DNA of 64,000 nt, from assembly GCA_026745465.1 (NCBI GenBank), contig JACYXH010000211.1, positions 56,001-120,000 on the forward strand. The letters run 5' to 3'. Shown here in pieces: positions 19,875-62,090 of the stretch (its first letter is position 1; each line of letters starts with the position of its first letter). The notes beneath the pieces are model-generated. The model was not told where the DNA came from. It ran no database searches and was given only the letters and a program-made list of their open reading frames with translations. The position numbers and the translations under genes are program-made. The DNA is from Lota lota (Eukaryota > Chordata > Actinopteri > Gadiformes > Lotidae).

Positions 19875-20299
19875 GCATGGCTAGGCAGGCAGCTTCTTTT
19901 TTTTAATGAACCCATCGCAACCTTGCGCTGGAGTGGGAGGAGCCAGATGAGCACCACTACCGAATGACTGACCGACGGAGATGTGTGTGCGTGTTGGAGA
20001 GAGATGTGTGGAAAACACACATATCTCTGAATTGCACTAGTCTTCTGTGAAATTCTAGATTTTTCGCCCATTGCTGTTGTGCTAAGAAGGCGATCGGTTC
20101 CATGGCTTTAACTACGCTTGCTTAATGGCTGTAGCTAAAGCTACAAAGCTCTGTGTTTACCGCCCGGCGAAGTGGTAGCTCCTAAGCACAACGCAGGGAA
20201 TGGCAAGAGTTAGCTCGGATTGGCTTTGCAAAGGATACACAGAAGACTAATCACAAGAACCAATCACCAATTCTCTAATCGAGACTATATTACTTACTG
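19870..20299 (+). promoter_or_regulatory. sec14l1: Candidate sec14l1 promoter and non-coding first exon
   Basis: The region is richer in CpG than its surroundings and ends at a good donor (TTACTG|GTAAGTGC, boundary at 20299/20300) followed by a possible 1.4-kb intron to the ATG exon, whose acceptor is at 21713-21714. Vertebrate SEC14L1 genes have non-coding 5' exons, which fits, but no initiation signal is proven. Confidence 0.3.
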
Positions 20300-20899
20300 G
20301 TAAGTGCAGCTGTTAATGCAGTTTATTTGATATTAACGTTACATTGAAGCAGAACACTTCAGTGACTAGTTAATCACGCGCGTATTGACTACTGAACGTG
20401 TTCATGGAAATCACTGGAAACCACCGTGTAAGGTTTTTAGTTTTGGCTGTCTGTATTGTAATACTCTTTGCCACGTTGTTATATTCACGAATGAGCAGAA
20501 ACGAGCAAATACGATTGGGTCTTCCCCCGTGGAGGACACGCGTGCCTTGCTTTAACGGTGTCACAATCTTCTACTAATGTGTTCTCTTGTCCCCGAAGTC
20601 TTCCGCAGACCGTGAAACATGACGGTAAAAAAAAAATGCATTAGCTAGACATGTGTTGTAGAGAGAGAGAGAATAGTGTCAATTGTCTCCGTCTGTCCGC
20701 GTCTCCCAACTTAGTTCCCGTCCTACTGCACCGATCCCTTTTTTTAATGAGTTGTGTAGCATCAGCTCACAGGCTTCCTTCTCGGACATGTCCCTCACAC
20801 ATCTTGATCTTGCTGATCACTGGAAACGGATGCAGTCGATCAAAACACGCCGCGGTAAACACACCATTCAGAGCATAATGGTACATGATGTCCAAGCCA

Positions 20900-20901
<2 letters not shown>

Positions 20902-20932
<31 letters not shown>
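20902..20932. repeat. Poly(C) tract
   Basis: Thirty-one consecutive C residues in the spacer upstream of the sec14l1 ATG exon. Confidence 0.97.
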
Positions 20933-21741
20933 AGCCAAATAACCGGCACTGGCAACGCTTTTCCACCGTCATGTCTTTCTCCCCATGTAGTTCAAATTCA
21001 CAATAGCTCATAAAATAGGTTCCGGTGCGCACTACAAAGTTATATTAACAACATTGTACCTGTGAATTCATTGCACAAGTTCCGTACTGACCTTAACATT
21101 CGGTTAATGCATCAGCATTGTGCGTGTGCAATAAGTGTGACCCTTTTTAGTTTGACATTATCCTTCACTTCACTTTTTTTTAGACCACCCAAATCCCCAG
21201 TTTTTGGCTCTGAAATTCCATTGCAGTAAGTTAGGCTTTGCCTAATGCACAGGGAATATTGCATCAATTCATCAACAGACACATTTTGGGCCATGAATAA
21301 GGAACCACCTTTCTCCCGCTGTCCATCCCCTGAAAACGCCTTTTGAACTCGTCAAATCTCTTGTCAACAACACGCAGCCTCGCAGGCCTACACATGCACA
21401 CAGGCACAAACGAGCCATCTAGAACATGGGTGGCATCCACCTACACGTTGCTAGCACACCTTTTATCTGCACATGTTGTAGTCGTCCTCCCTACGCAGTA
21501 GGCCCTGACATGGAAGCAATGCTACTATGCCACTCTGTGTTACATTTAGTTTTTTGTGATGGTGATGCCCGGGCCTAATCCGGCACAGCTGTAGATCACC
21601 ACCTCTCTCTGAGTCCCTAAAGCTTATGATTACGGTTGCACAAACAGCAAAGTCAACCTGTGTTTTTCCCCCTGTGTGTTTTTTGTTTTTGTCTCGCACC
21701 ACGGCTGTGTTTAGGTCGTTGGCGCCATCGTTATCCCCACC

Positions 21742-50132
<28,391 letters not shown>

Positions 50133-50532
50133 AGAGGGGGACGCTGGACTACAACTCCCAGCATGCCCTCGTCTGGCCGCCGGGTTCCACTCCTTCCTGC
50201 TTCGTCCTCTGTAGAGCATCGCCTCCCCTGGGACGGGGACAGGGTCCCTGTGTGGAACCGAAGCATGCTTGCACAAACAAGACAGAAAAACAACAAAGAG
50301 AAATGGCAAACACAAATTGTGTGCACAAAATTTAAAGGGCTGTTTTTTCACACAAAGGTCATGTATTTCTCGCCTCCCCTTGCTGGGCCTACAGGTTGAA
50401 TACCATTATCATAGCAGGGTTATTTTTTGTGGACTAACAGGCGGACTTCTGGGAGATCTGACTGGAAGTTGGACCAAGCAATATTAGAAACTAGGGAGCT
50501 TTTGGGACACACACGCTCTCATTGAGAGGTGT

Positions 50533-50640
<108 letters not shown>

Positions 50641-51668
50641 CTTTGAACAGACACTGATAACATGCAAAAAAAATGGTGTGGTGTTTGCCATATTACCTGA
50701 AACCTGGTAAGTTATTTTATAGGTCAAGTGTAGGTGGTGATGTTATGATGTTACGATATGTCAGACCTTGGTGAAGTATCATTTCCGATCCTCTATTTCA
50801 GTGTGCAGTGAGCTCCAGGTGGAAGGTGTTTTGCTAAACCGGGGCAATGCAGGAGACACCGGAGATGGTTGCATTGTCTCTCTGTAGCAAAGTCCATCCT
50901 TCCAGCTCATTAGGGCTAACTAATTAAATACAATAAAAATAAGAACTAAAAAAACTAGCACATGCTATTGGAACTAGGTCTGCTAGAAGCAATAACATGA
51001 GTTTGATTTGTACTGTGTGAACCATTTCTATTTATTATACAGATTTATATGGACTGAGAGACTCGGGTGCAGGTGACTTTCCATTTGGTGGATTCGATGG
51101 AAACATCTCTACGACTAACTGCTTATTCTGTTACAGAGAGCTCCTTCCTTTGAGGTCAAATGTAGTGGTAGTCAAGAGTAGTATTTAGTGGATGGACAGT
51201 TAGTGTTTTTCTTTACAAATTAATATATATATATATATATATAGATCACTTTATGAACGATGTCGATTTTAAAACGACCGCCGCCAGCTTTATTCCGGTC
51301 TACGGAAACAGCGAAGGCCTGTAAAGGAAGTTGTCAGAAGATGCCTTGTTGTTCATTTTGTGAATGTGCTTCTGATTGGCTGGTTCTATCTAACCAATCA
51401 AATTTCCTAAAAGAAAAATCGAGGGTCATTCATGTTGTTTTCTTTTTTCGGATAGATGAAAAAAAAAAAAACCTGCCATTTAAGATGATTATTGCAAGGA
51501 ATTTCTACAGCGGTGAAGCTTTGAATGTTACATTGTACTTTAGCCGTATGGAGCGGTGACTGCTCAGTCTGAGACACACCTGGTCCCTGGCCGCGTGGGG
51601 ACGGGTTGGCATGTGATCTTGTCCCTGGTGAGCGGACCCATTGGACTCGATAGTCCGATGCCTGCGGG

Positions 51669-51677
51669 CGTGTGTGT

Positions 51678-51708
<31 letters not shown>

Positions 51709-51716
51709 GGGGGGGG
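51669..51716. repeat. (GT)n then poly(G)
   Basis: A short GT run is followed by about 26 consecutive G residues. Confidence 0.95.
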
Positions 51717-53254
51717 TTGTAGTGGATGCGTTATCTGGACTTCAAACACTGCAAGCCATTTGAGAATCATGTGTCAAGACCATTTGAGCCTTTCGTTTTC
51801 GTTTTCTTTATTCGAAGCAACAGTTGGGTATGTACTTGGTTTTCTGGGACACTAGCTTCAACTGTAAGGCGGAGTGGGGATGACATTTTGAAATGCAATA
51901 GTTTGTGAGTTTTACAGCAGCTGTGCGCTTGGTTCAACCCTTTTTTGTTTTTCGTTTCCCAGGAGGGGCTTTATTTTTTTGGATGGCTTGTCTTTACTTG
52001 GTGTGACGGGGCTGGTCTTGCATCACCCTGAAACATCGAGATACTTAATCCCTCCGCAGTGTTCAGGGAGGGGAAAGACACCACACATCTGTTCACTAAA
52101 ATGTCAAACGGTCTGATACTAACCGTTAAAATGCTCAAAAGCCGTGGCAGTTCTCAGGCCAATGAGAAGGGTAGGTTATTGTCGGGCAGCAGCCAATCAG
52201 CTCGGTCCCTGTGTTGTTGGTTAAAACCAGGGTATCCAATCAAATGTCCCAATGATGGAGGAGAGTTAACAGGGCTTTTCAGGGTCACCAAGACTCACCT
52301 TGAAGGTCGTAGCCTGATCTGACCCGTCTTCAAGACTATTCCGGAAGGCACTTATTGTGATATCCACATGTCATGAGCTCCTTCATCACCACACATGACA
52401 ACCCTGGCCGGTGATGTGATGACCGTGTCTGTGTGTGTGTATACTTTGTAATGCTCTATCCAAACACCCCTAGAGAAGCATGTTGAGGCCTGCCATATAT
52501 AACTGAATGGCCATGATGTCTCCTTCTGCGGCGCAAACCGTAAAGTTCCCATCGAAGCGTAGCTAGCCGTGTAACTTTGGACACGGGCGCGAAACCAGGC
52601 TCACTTGGATTGAAGCATTGACGCCATATACAGTTCACATCTGATGTGATCTCACCTTTTTCATGATTGGGTGTTCATCTGAGTTTAGTGTCACTGTAAG
52701 GAGCTGAACCAACCCCTGTCCTGTATCCTCCCAGCGCTGTTCCTACCTGCCTCCGTGACTTTACTGATGCAACTCGAACACTTTATTTGAAGGTCTCCTA
52801 GACCAAGTGGGGGAGCTGCAAACATGGGACCCCCATTGTGATCCATATTCATCTCGCTCTGCTTAGTCCTTTTTTGAAATTGTTGCATATCTCGGTCTTG
52901 TTACGTTGACACAAATAAGGATAGTTTAGAAATAAAAAGGACGGGTTTTGATTTATTTTAAATGAATTGCATAAATACATGAATAATGCCTTTACATTTT
53001 TTTGGGGGAAAATTAAAACTTTTATTCCAAGGATAATCTGTGTGCATCGTCACGTTTTTATTCATCAGCTATTGTCTGCATTATGAGTGTGTGTGATTTT
53101 CTAATTTTATAGAATGGAAGACAAACAAAACCCATCTGGACATCAGGGCTGGCTTCCTCCAGAATCCTTGTGGTTAGGTAACACTACACACCTTGCCTTA
53201 ATCTGTCTTCTGCATACTCTAGCATTTCAACCTCAAAAGCTAAGCTTCACTGAA

Positions 53255-53400
53255 GGGTTTTCTATATCGTGATCAGGTCGACCGGTTTCTTTTCCAGTCT
53301 TTGCTACCATGGCCAGATCAACCAATCTGTAGCTCTGCTTTATATTGCTGCTGTTGCAGCCTGGCCAATGTTACTGAAGAGTATATAACCAATGGAATTA
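53255..53400. repeat. Interspersed repeat, copy 1
   Basis: It shares ordered blocks with 55655-55795, including TATATTGCTGCTGT, GGCCAATGTTACTGAAGA and CCAATG-AATTAG. Confidence 0.7.
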
Positions 53401-53709
53401 GAACATTTTGATATATGTATATATATTTATTTATTTATATATTGATAACCACCGCCTTAGCAGTGGAATATGGTGAATCTAACCTGTGTGTGATAATGGT
53501 GATGATGGTGGGGTTGCATGTTAACACCCAGCTATATAAAACTGATAGTCTGCATACAAATGCTGTCAGTTCTATATAGATCTAGTTAATGCTTTTATAA
53601 CTCAAAATCCCTGAATTAAACGTGTAAATGTTTCACAGTTATTTGCTTTAAAAATCTGGAAGTTAATTGATTGGAGGATTGAATCACTTGAATAGTGTAG
53701 CCTAGAACT

Positions 53710-53955
53710 ATGGGGTAGAGGCTCCGGAGGTAGAGCAGGTTGCAGGTTCAATCCCCGGATCCTCCTAGTGAAGTGTTGACCGTCGAGGTGTCCCTGAGCA
53801 AGACGTGCAACCCATAATAACTGGCTGTTTTCTTCTGTCACTTTATAAACGTGTATGGATAGGCGAATTTGAGGCAATGATTGTAAAGTGTTAGTGAGTG
53901 AGTGGGCCACAGGTTAGAAAAGCACCAAATAAATGCAGTCCATTTGCCATTTAGT
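53710..53955 (+). mobile_element. tRNA-derived SINE-like element
   Basis: A B-box-like GGTTCAATCC near 53747 follows a weak A-box-like stretch. Then come GTGTCCCTGAGCAAGACG and the terminal AATAAATGCAGTCCATTTGC, a body and tail familiar from fish short interspersed repeats. It is not an intact tRNA. Confidence 0.5.
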
Positions 53956-54316
53956 CAATTTAGAACTTAAAAAGCTGGTGCAACTAAACCACTGGCAATG
54001 TTCCTTTGTGACTGTGGCTGATATCTCCTCAGTGAACCTGGCAGTTACAGGTAGAACATCTTGTTCCAGAGAAATATCCTTCCTACAGCACAATATCAGG
54101 AAGAACAGAACATGGCCCGCTGCAGGTATGACAATTGTTCAGCAGTGTAGTTCGAGAGATGCACACTAGATGGCGCTCGTACGCCGCCAAACACGAGTTG
54201 AAACGTGAATCTCCGCCCTCTTTCAGACGTAATTTTAATAAACACGGAAGAAAACCAACCTGAGACTACCTGGCATGTTGCTATTAAATGTTTTGCTGGG
54301 CTTTTAAAGGCAATCA

Positions 54317-54860
54317 ATGTCAGTAGTTTGTGATGACGAGTTGGTCAAGCTATGGAAAAGGTCAGAACATTCAATGATATTAGATTTTCTGAAGATACAT
54401 GCGAGGCGTTTACCCGTCACAAACGAGCGATGACAACCCTTGTTAACGTATCTTGTCTTTTTCAAATGTTTGCAAAACTGTCAGAATCGCATACATTAAA
54501 CAGTTAAAAAAGGAAAAGAAACGGAACACCACTTAAATGATGCATCTCAGTTAACGACATAATTATAATAACCTGCATATAAATGGACAACGACTACAGA
54601 AAAAGAAGCAGTATTAAAGAAAGCAGCCCTAGAAAACGCTAATAGACCGTTTTCTCTGTAGCAGGTCCCCGCAGCTGCTTTGAAACCGCTTTCCCTGACT
54701 TTTATTTGTTTTTTGTTAGTATTTTGTGAGGTGGCCAGGGATAGTAGCATATTATATTATTATAATAATATTCATATAGGGGATAGTAGCATATTATATT
54801 ATTGTAATAATATTCATATGTATTCCTAAGGACAAATATATACATAATACCTCCATTTAC

Positions 54861-54944
<84 letters not shown>

Positions 54945-57115
54945 CACACACTCAAGCGTGTGCCTGTGTGTGGGTGGTGGTGGTGCAGTGAGCAGGCCAG
55001 CCTGAGACAACAGGTGGTGGAGGAGGACACAGAGGCGTGGCAGCGCTGCCCCGCCTTCTCCTCCCTGGAGAGGGTGGGCGGAGTGGACCTGTCCTTCATC
55101 AAAGGGGACGACGTCAGCGCCTGCGCCCAGCTTGTGGTGCTCAGCTACCCCGCCCTAGAGGTGAGTGCTGATTGGCTAAGGCCGTACCCGCCATGCCAAT
55201 AACTCTCTTCGTTCGTATTGTAATATAATTATTGGTTACCCCTTAACTTAATTGATTACCCCATTAACAGGATGGCTTTAGCCTGTAAGTCAACATAAAC
55301 GGTGGCCCAACTGCTATTCAGACACAACAGAATTGGATGCCTCAACGGTTTCCAAGCCAGGCTTGGAAACGATTAAAAAAGAAGTTTGAAAGCTAAGCAA
55401 TTTGTAGGGTGCCGCCTAGGCTGTATCAGGCTGTATCATTAAGGCTTCGGATTCGTCAAAGTACTGTTGATATTTTCTCACTTAATTTCAGCGCTGACCT
55501 TTCGTCTCTACCCTTCCCTTAGACTTTTACCATAGTATGATATGCTAGCACGTGGACATACCCAACTTTATCCGATTTCACAAATTTGTAATTTGTTAGA
55601 TAATCAAACCAATTTCATGGGCACTGAACCAGGTTAGTAATGTCATTCGGTGAAGGATCTTTCTATATGATCAAGTTCACAGGTTTCCTTTCCAATCATG
55701 GCCGCCCCATCCTGTCTCTAACTCTTCCTTATATTGCTGCTGTGCTGCAGCGTGGCCAATGTTACTGAAGACTTTCTAATCCAATGAAATAGGAGGAAAG
55801 GAGGATGTTTTTGAAAATAGAAAACCTGGTGATATTGAGAATTATATTGACTATTTCTTTTTCGTTTAGTTTCAGAGTATACCACACAGATAATAATAGC
55901 ATTAGGTTTATTTTATTGTCTACAGAGTGCAAAGAGAGCCTGTGATATTATACACATTCAGATATATCTTGCATCTAAAATATATCTTGCACTCAACACA
56001 AAAACCCATAGCCACACACTAAGATAAACTGAAGGCAGGAGGATATTCCACACCTAGCCGAAAGGTACTGAGTTTGGTCCCCATGTGACTGGGATGGCAG
56101 TGATGTGGATGTGATGGTAGTGATGTGGTTAACTGGGATGGTTGTAATGGTAGTGACGTGGTTAACTGGGATGGTTGTAATGGTAGTGACGTGGTTAACT
56201 GGGATGGTTGTAATGGTAGTGACGTGGTTAACTGGGATGGTTGTAATGGTAGTGACGTGGTTAACTGGGATGGTTGTAATGGTAGTGACGTGGTTAACTG
56301 GGATGGTTGTAATGGTAGTGACGTGGTTAACTGGGATGGTTGTAATGGTAGTGACGTGGTTAACTGGGATGGTTGTAATGGTAGTGACGTGGTTAACTGG
56401 GATGGTTGTAATGGTAGTGGCGTGGTTAACTGGGATGGTTGTAATGGTAGTGACGTGGTTAACTGGGATGGTTGTAATGGTAGTGACGTGGTTAACTGGG
56501 ATGGTTGTAATGGTAGTGACGTGGTTAACTGGGATGGTTGTAATGGTAGTGACGTGGTTAACTGGGATGGTAGTGATGGTAGTGACGTGGTTAACTGGGA
56601 TGGTTGTAATGGTAGTGACGTGGTTAACTGGGATGGTAGTGATGGTAGTGACGTGGTTAACTGGGATGGTAGCGATGTGGTGAACTGGGATGATGAACCT
56701 GTGCTGCCCGCCAGGTGCTGTATGAGGACAGTCAGATGGTGATGCTGACCGCCCCCTACGTGGCCGGCTTCCTGGCCTTCCGCGAGACGCCCTTCCTGCT
56801 GGACGCCCTGCGACGCCTGGAGAGGAACCAGCCACAGCTCCTGCCCCAGGTCAGGGCTTACCTGCAAATACACACACATGCAAACACACTAATGCACACT
56901 CCCTCACTCACTCACTCGCTCACTCACTCACTCACTCACTCACTCACTCTTATACACATTCTCCAACACACACACACACACGTTGCACACGCATGCACTC
57001 ACTCACTCACTCTCCAACACACACACACACACACGCCTACTCACTCAATACACGCCTGCACACTACCACCACTATGTGGTACACACACAAACACACCTTC
57101 GTACATACACCAAGC

Positions 57116-57168
<53 letters not shown>

Positions 57169-58057
57169 CCACGTGTACATCATGGCGCTAACTCCTGTGT
57201 GAACCTGGGTGCTGTGTGCACTAATGAGCAGCTACTGTAGTGACTAACCCTTCACAGGACGGATGAGGACATATGGCTCCTCCATCACCCTTTTATCAAT
57301 CTCCGGGGCGGAAGAGGAGGGGGTCGTCACAATGGCATCGCCTGAATGCCACGTCTGAGGTGCACGCTATTAACGCTGGCAAAGGGTGTTGCTTTCTTAA
57401 AGTCACAGTCATCGCTCGAGTGCACACGCACACACACGCACACGCACGCACGCACGCACGCACACACGCACGCACACAAGTTGTTGAGCCGGGGCAGTTT
57501 GTAAGTTCTTTGTGCATTTGTTCAGGTCGTCTTGGTGGATGGGAACGGCCTCTTCCACTACAGAGGCAAGTCCGGCGGTGTGGGGTCACACACGCACACG
57601 CACACACACGCGCACACACACACACACATACATGTACACACTCTGTCCAAACATGCACACACACACACACACCACATACACACACACGCACACACACACA
57701 CACATACATGCACACACACACATACGCACACACGCACACACACACACATGCACACACACATACATACATGTACACACATGCACACACACACTCAATCACG
57801 CACAATCCCTTATTAAATTGAATTATTTTACATGATATATTTAACCCGCTAACTGTTCTGATCTTAAAGAAAGAGCTCAGTGTTGCATCACTGCGTTGTT
57901 GAGTTGTGTTCAATAAGTGGTTGCTCCTTTGCGGGTCCTTGCAGAGTTTGGCCTGGCGTGTCACCTCGGGGTGCTGTCTGGGATCCCCTGTGTGGGCGTG
58001 GCTAAGAACCTGCTGCAGGTGCATGGCGTGACCAAGAACCAAGAGCACCAATCACAG
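54317..58057 (+). CDS. endov: Endonuclease V (5' part; gene continues past the window)
   Basis: Five exons: 54317-54360, 54989-55160, 56715-56849, 57526-57565, 57945-58057; 168 aa, phases consistent. ENDOV cleaves at inosine (RNA and deaminated DNA) one bond 3' of the base. The metal-binding carboxylates are all present: D48 in VGGVDLSF, E96 in FLAFRE and D122 in VLVDGNG, each four less than the human D52, E100 and D126. The strand-separating PYVAGF motif and the HLGVLSGIPCVGVAKNLL segment are also intact. The start (MSVVCDDELVKLWK) is bounded by an upstream in-frame TAA and matches the short first exon of other vertebrates. The intron after 57565 has a GC donor (AG|GCAAGT). Exons for the last third (with the GTVLGMALRS-type region and fourth active-site residue) are not found before 64000. 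Confidence 0.93.
54864..54942. repeat. (CA)n microsatellite
   Basis: About 79 bp of CA, 46 bp before the acceptor of endov exon 2. Confidence 0.97.
55655..55795. repeat. Interspersed repeat, copy 2
   Basis: Second copy of the repeat at 53255-53400, in the same orientation, inside endov intron 2. Confidence 0.7.
56105..56693. repeat. 33-bp minisatellite in endov intron 2
   Basis: About 17 near-identical copies of a 33-bp unit (GTGGTTAACTGGGATGGTTG followed by TAATGGTAGTGAC) end 22 bp before endov exon 3. The unit is a multiple of 3 and stop-free in several frames, which creates false ORFs of about 190-290 aa on both strands. About 15 units contain TGACGTGG. Confidence 0.97.
56900..57166. repeat. 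(CACT)n and (CA)n tracts
   Basis: CACT tetramers at about 56903-56950 are followed by broken CA, including a pure block at about 57118-57166. Confidence 0.93.
57421..57478. repeat. CACG/CA repeat
   Basis: CACACG and CACG units over about 58 bp, ending 47 bp before endov exon 4. Confidence 0.93.
57587..57800. repeat. Impure CA array after the GC donor
   Basis: CA with ATGCA, CGCA and ATACATG interruptions occupies much of the short intron that begins with GC at 57566. Confidence 0.95.
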
Positions 58058-59635
58058 GTGAGAGCATCCCCCTTAAGCATGTCCCATGCCTTCTTGCTAG
58101 TGGTGGGTGCAAAATGCATCAATCCTCACTAATTGATCCAATCATCTATTAAGGAAGACCTTCAAGGACAACACTATCGAAACCTTAAAGTATCAGTTTT
58201 TTCCTACCGGAAATAGACCTGATCCCAGGCTATTTTGTAAGATGAATAACTAGTGCCATTATTATCATGAATAACATTTCATCTGCTCTTTTCCATGGTA
58301 AGATTAAACTATACGGTCTTTTTAGACTTCCTGCTTTGTCTGTAGACGGGGTGACCTTTATGAGTGCTGCTTCAATGGATGAACAATGTGAAAGTTTAAG
58401 TGTGTGTGTGTGCATGTGTGTGGTTGTGTGTGTGGTTTATCTGACATTAGTTTCAAGCCAGTGTGACTTCTTGCATACTGATCAAGCTGCAGCAAGTTCC
58501 TATTAGTACATGAATACCGATGGGGAAGTGTGGTCGGCTCCATGACCTGTGTTTGGGAAGGAGAACAAAAGCACTTTAATGTTTGTTCTGTCCCAGTTCT
58601 GTCCAGACTGTCTAGCGTTTACAATAGAGGTGATGACCTAATAGAAACGTTTCCCTTACACCAATCCTCTCTGCTGCTAAGAGATGTGATTGAGTCCATC
58701 TAACACATCGTCCAGTCACCATTCTGAAGTTATTTCAATTCATTGGTTGTTGGCAAAATTTGCTTCATTACTCTCCCCATGGTTTTCTAATTCTAACTTC
58801 CATCAATACAATTCATGCAATGCTTATTAGTGGTGCAGTATGTTCACCTTTACCAAAGCTGCTTTAAACTTTGACCCCTAACGCCTGCATGGTAGTGGTG
58901 GTGTAATGTCTGGTTGTAGTGATATAATGGCTTGTGTTATGTTGGGAGTGTTCCTTCCTTTATTGTCCCCCCATTATGAGAATTATTAATGAATAAGATA
59001 AGATAAGGATGCTTGCAATTCTTGGCCGACCTAAAGGCCCTGTGTAGCAAGGTCCATGCTACACTCCACCTAGGTGGCTGCCACAACTCCACTTAGGTGA
59101 CTTTTACTGGGCTCCTCCAGACATGGACGCAGGGTGGTGGTGTTGGAAAACCGGTTTATTGTAAAGGTTTGTAGACGATGATACATGTGCTGGTGCTCCA
59201 TGTTCCCATGCAGGAGATCTCTCTCTCTCTCTCTCTCTCTCGTGTGGTGTGTGGTGATGGCTGGTTTAACCTGTGCACAATGATTGCTCAATGTTGACTG
59301 CTCAATGTGCAACAGGTGTGCAGCCTCACCCAGCCCCAGAGTCCAATCAGTCTGGGCCTTTCTCAATCTGCGTTGTCCTCTGTACTTTGTGTTCTTGTGT
59401 CCTTGTGAAACATCACATTTTGTGGACCACGTACTGTCCCAATACACAAGTTCGCATTTCGCAAAGAACGGTTAAAAGTCCTGGAAGTGGACACATCTTT
59501 AGGCGACGAATGAACTGTGTAGATTTCTAATATTGGTTTCTTACAGCGAATCGAAAATGTGCGCCAACGTTTTCGGAGTCGAGAAGCTCCATAAGCGCCT
59601 GCGGGTCAAGCTAGCTAGCCAGCCGGCCAGTAGCG

Positions 59636-59774
59636 CTCACAGACCCCTCGCCCCACAGACCCCTCGCCCCACAGACCCCTCGCCCCACAGACCCCTCGCC
59701 CCACAGACCCCTCGCCCCACAGACCCCTCGCCCCACAGACCCCTCGCCCCACAGACCCCTCGCCCCACAGACCA
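59636..59774. repeat. 16-bp minisatellite
   Basis: About eight perfect copies of ACAGACCCCTCGCCCC. Confidence 0.97.
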
Positions 59775-60179
59775 CTGCAGCTAACAGAGCAGACGGCGGA
59801 GGAAAAGCAGGGCCAACAACTGTGGAACAAATGTAATACAATAAACAACAGAAGCAGTGTGAAAAGGGACTGTTTTAATTATAAATAGACCTTACATTTT
59901 TAGTGTACAGTCGAGGAGTAATCAGCCGAGCTTGTTTCGGGCGAGAAAGCCTGGTTTCTATTTTGGGGCACTGCAGTCGGCCCCTGTGCTGTGCGCAACG
60001 CCAGCAAGAACGCATCGGGCCAACTCCAACGGTCAACAGCGTTCTGCGGGCCCTAGTACAAGTGAAGTACTGTGAAGAAGTACCTTCTCCCCAGTACGAC
60101 TACACAAGTCCGTTCTTTGCATTCTTGGTATCGAGAAAGGCCCTCTGACTCGGGCAATGTGAGGCTGCTTAAACCAGCC

Positions 60180-60241
<62 letters not shown>
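60180..60241. repeat. (CA)n microsatellite
   Basis: About 62 bp of CA. Confidence 0.97.
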
Positions 60242-60243
<2 letters not shown>

Positions 60244-61749
60244 AGCGCGGTCCAACAACCTTGGATCCCGGTTTACACATAAAATGCTTGGATTGGACAA
60301 CCTTGATTCACCATTACATACACAAAGTGTATTGCATGTGTTGCTTTGACTCCATTTTCTTCTAAAGTGTGTAGCTTACGCTAGCAGCATTTACAACTGA
60401 CCGAGGGCTGCTTGACGGATGGCCAATCACAACATGTAGGTGTCTCATCGCGTTGCGTTATGATTGGATTAGTAACTTCATCAAACTATCAGAAGGTGAC
60501 AAGCGGCGACGAGCCCCACACTGTAAGTTGGTCAGCTAATGTATACGTTTGCAATTTTCTTAATTGTTCGCAAATTATAAACCGGCTCATGTAGCATCCG
60601 TCTTTGAAATCCTTCTGGGCTCTAAGCTGTCTCCATCTTTCAAATGCATCTCCAGCATGTACCCGTGTTTTAGCACGGCTCTGGTCACGGAGCTTTTTCG
60701 AAAGAGGACGAGGCTTTTGAGGTCAGGTAGAATCCAATGCAATGTCAGTTGATCCAGTTTGCGTGCTGGGTTTGTCTGCCAATTTGTTTCATATCTGGCA
60801 ACCCGGGGTACTCGGAGAATAGAGAATCGAACACACAGGCCAAAACAAATCAAACGATATGACCGGCTGTAGCATTGTTGTCGGAGTCGCCAGTATTTCG
60901 ACTTAGCATGTTTCCTCAATATCTGATGACATATCATGGTCAATTTATGATTTAGTACACTGCATGTATTACATATCGCTCATTTTAAATACAACAACTA
61001 ACGGACAGACAATATTTACAAAAACAGAGTGCTGAAGTGCACTCTGCATGTGTGCATGTTAGTGGGGAGAGGTTAGAGTCCTTCTGGCAGTGGGGAAGAA
61101 GGGAAGGAGAAAGCAGGATGATTTGGTGGACACTGACCTATAGCGCCCCCCAGAGGGCAGCAGCTGGAACTGGGTGTGACCAGGGTGAGAGAGGTCTGAT
61201 AGGATTTTCTTTGCCCAGTTGGTTGTGCGTTTGATTTAAGATGCTTCAACGGATGGGAGGGCGGTGGAAATGATTTTGTGTTCAATATGAAAACATGGCC
61301 AGTGCTGAGGGTTTATGTTTGTGATTTGTAAAACAAGTCACAATCTAGATTCAAAACGTTGTCTAAACAGGCCCTCACTCTTTGCTCCGACTGTGTCCGT
61401 ATATCTGGACAGGAAATTGAATTTATTGAAAATATCCAGTGGCTTCAGCACAGTCACTCGCCATTGGTTGTTCAGTATTCCCATCCGTTATTTCCACGGG
61501 AAACTTTAAAAGTAGTTATATCAGTTAGCTTCCTGAGAGATCCTTCATCCAATTAGTCCGCATGCGTGGCTTTAACCGCTGACGTCCCGGCTAGCCAGGG
61601 CCTGTAGGGAAATCAGTCTGGAATTAATCACAAACCAACCGATTGCGATTTCTCCTCCCAAAGTAGGCTACTGAAGGCAGGGGGGTTCGGAAAAATGAGA
61701 TCAGTAATAACTGGAACTCAGAGTCTCATAAACACCCAAATACACGCAT

Positions 61750-62090
<341 letters not shown>

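Noticed and set aside
20767-21006. ORFs with poly-Pro or poly-Gly stretches
   Set aside because: Products of the poly(C) tract.
53726-53765. tRNA gene
   Set aside because: A B-box is present but no full cloverleaf or acceptor stem; the following body and tail fit a SINE.
55993-56879. ORFs of about 190-290 aa on both strands over the 33-bp minisatellite
   Set aside because: They are open only because the unit length is a multiple of 3 and lacks stops; they overlap endov exon 3 in antisense and have no family similarity.
59523-59600. Candidate next endov exon after a TTTCTTACAG acceptor
   Set aside because: The phase-0 frame reaches a stop after 15 codons and does not resemble ENDOV.
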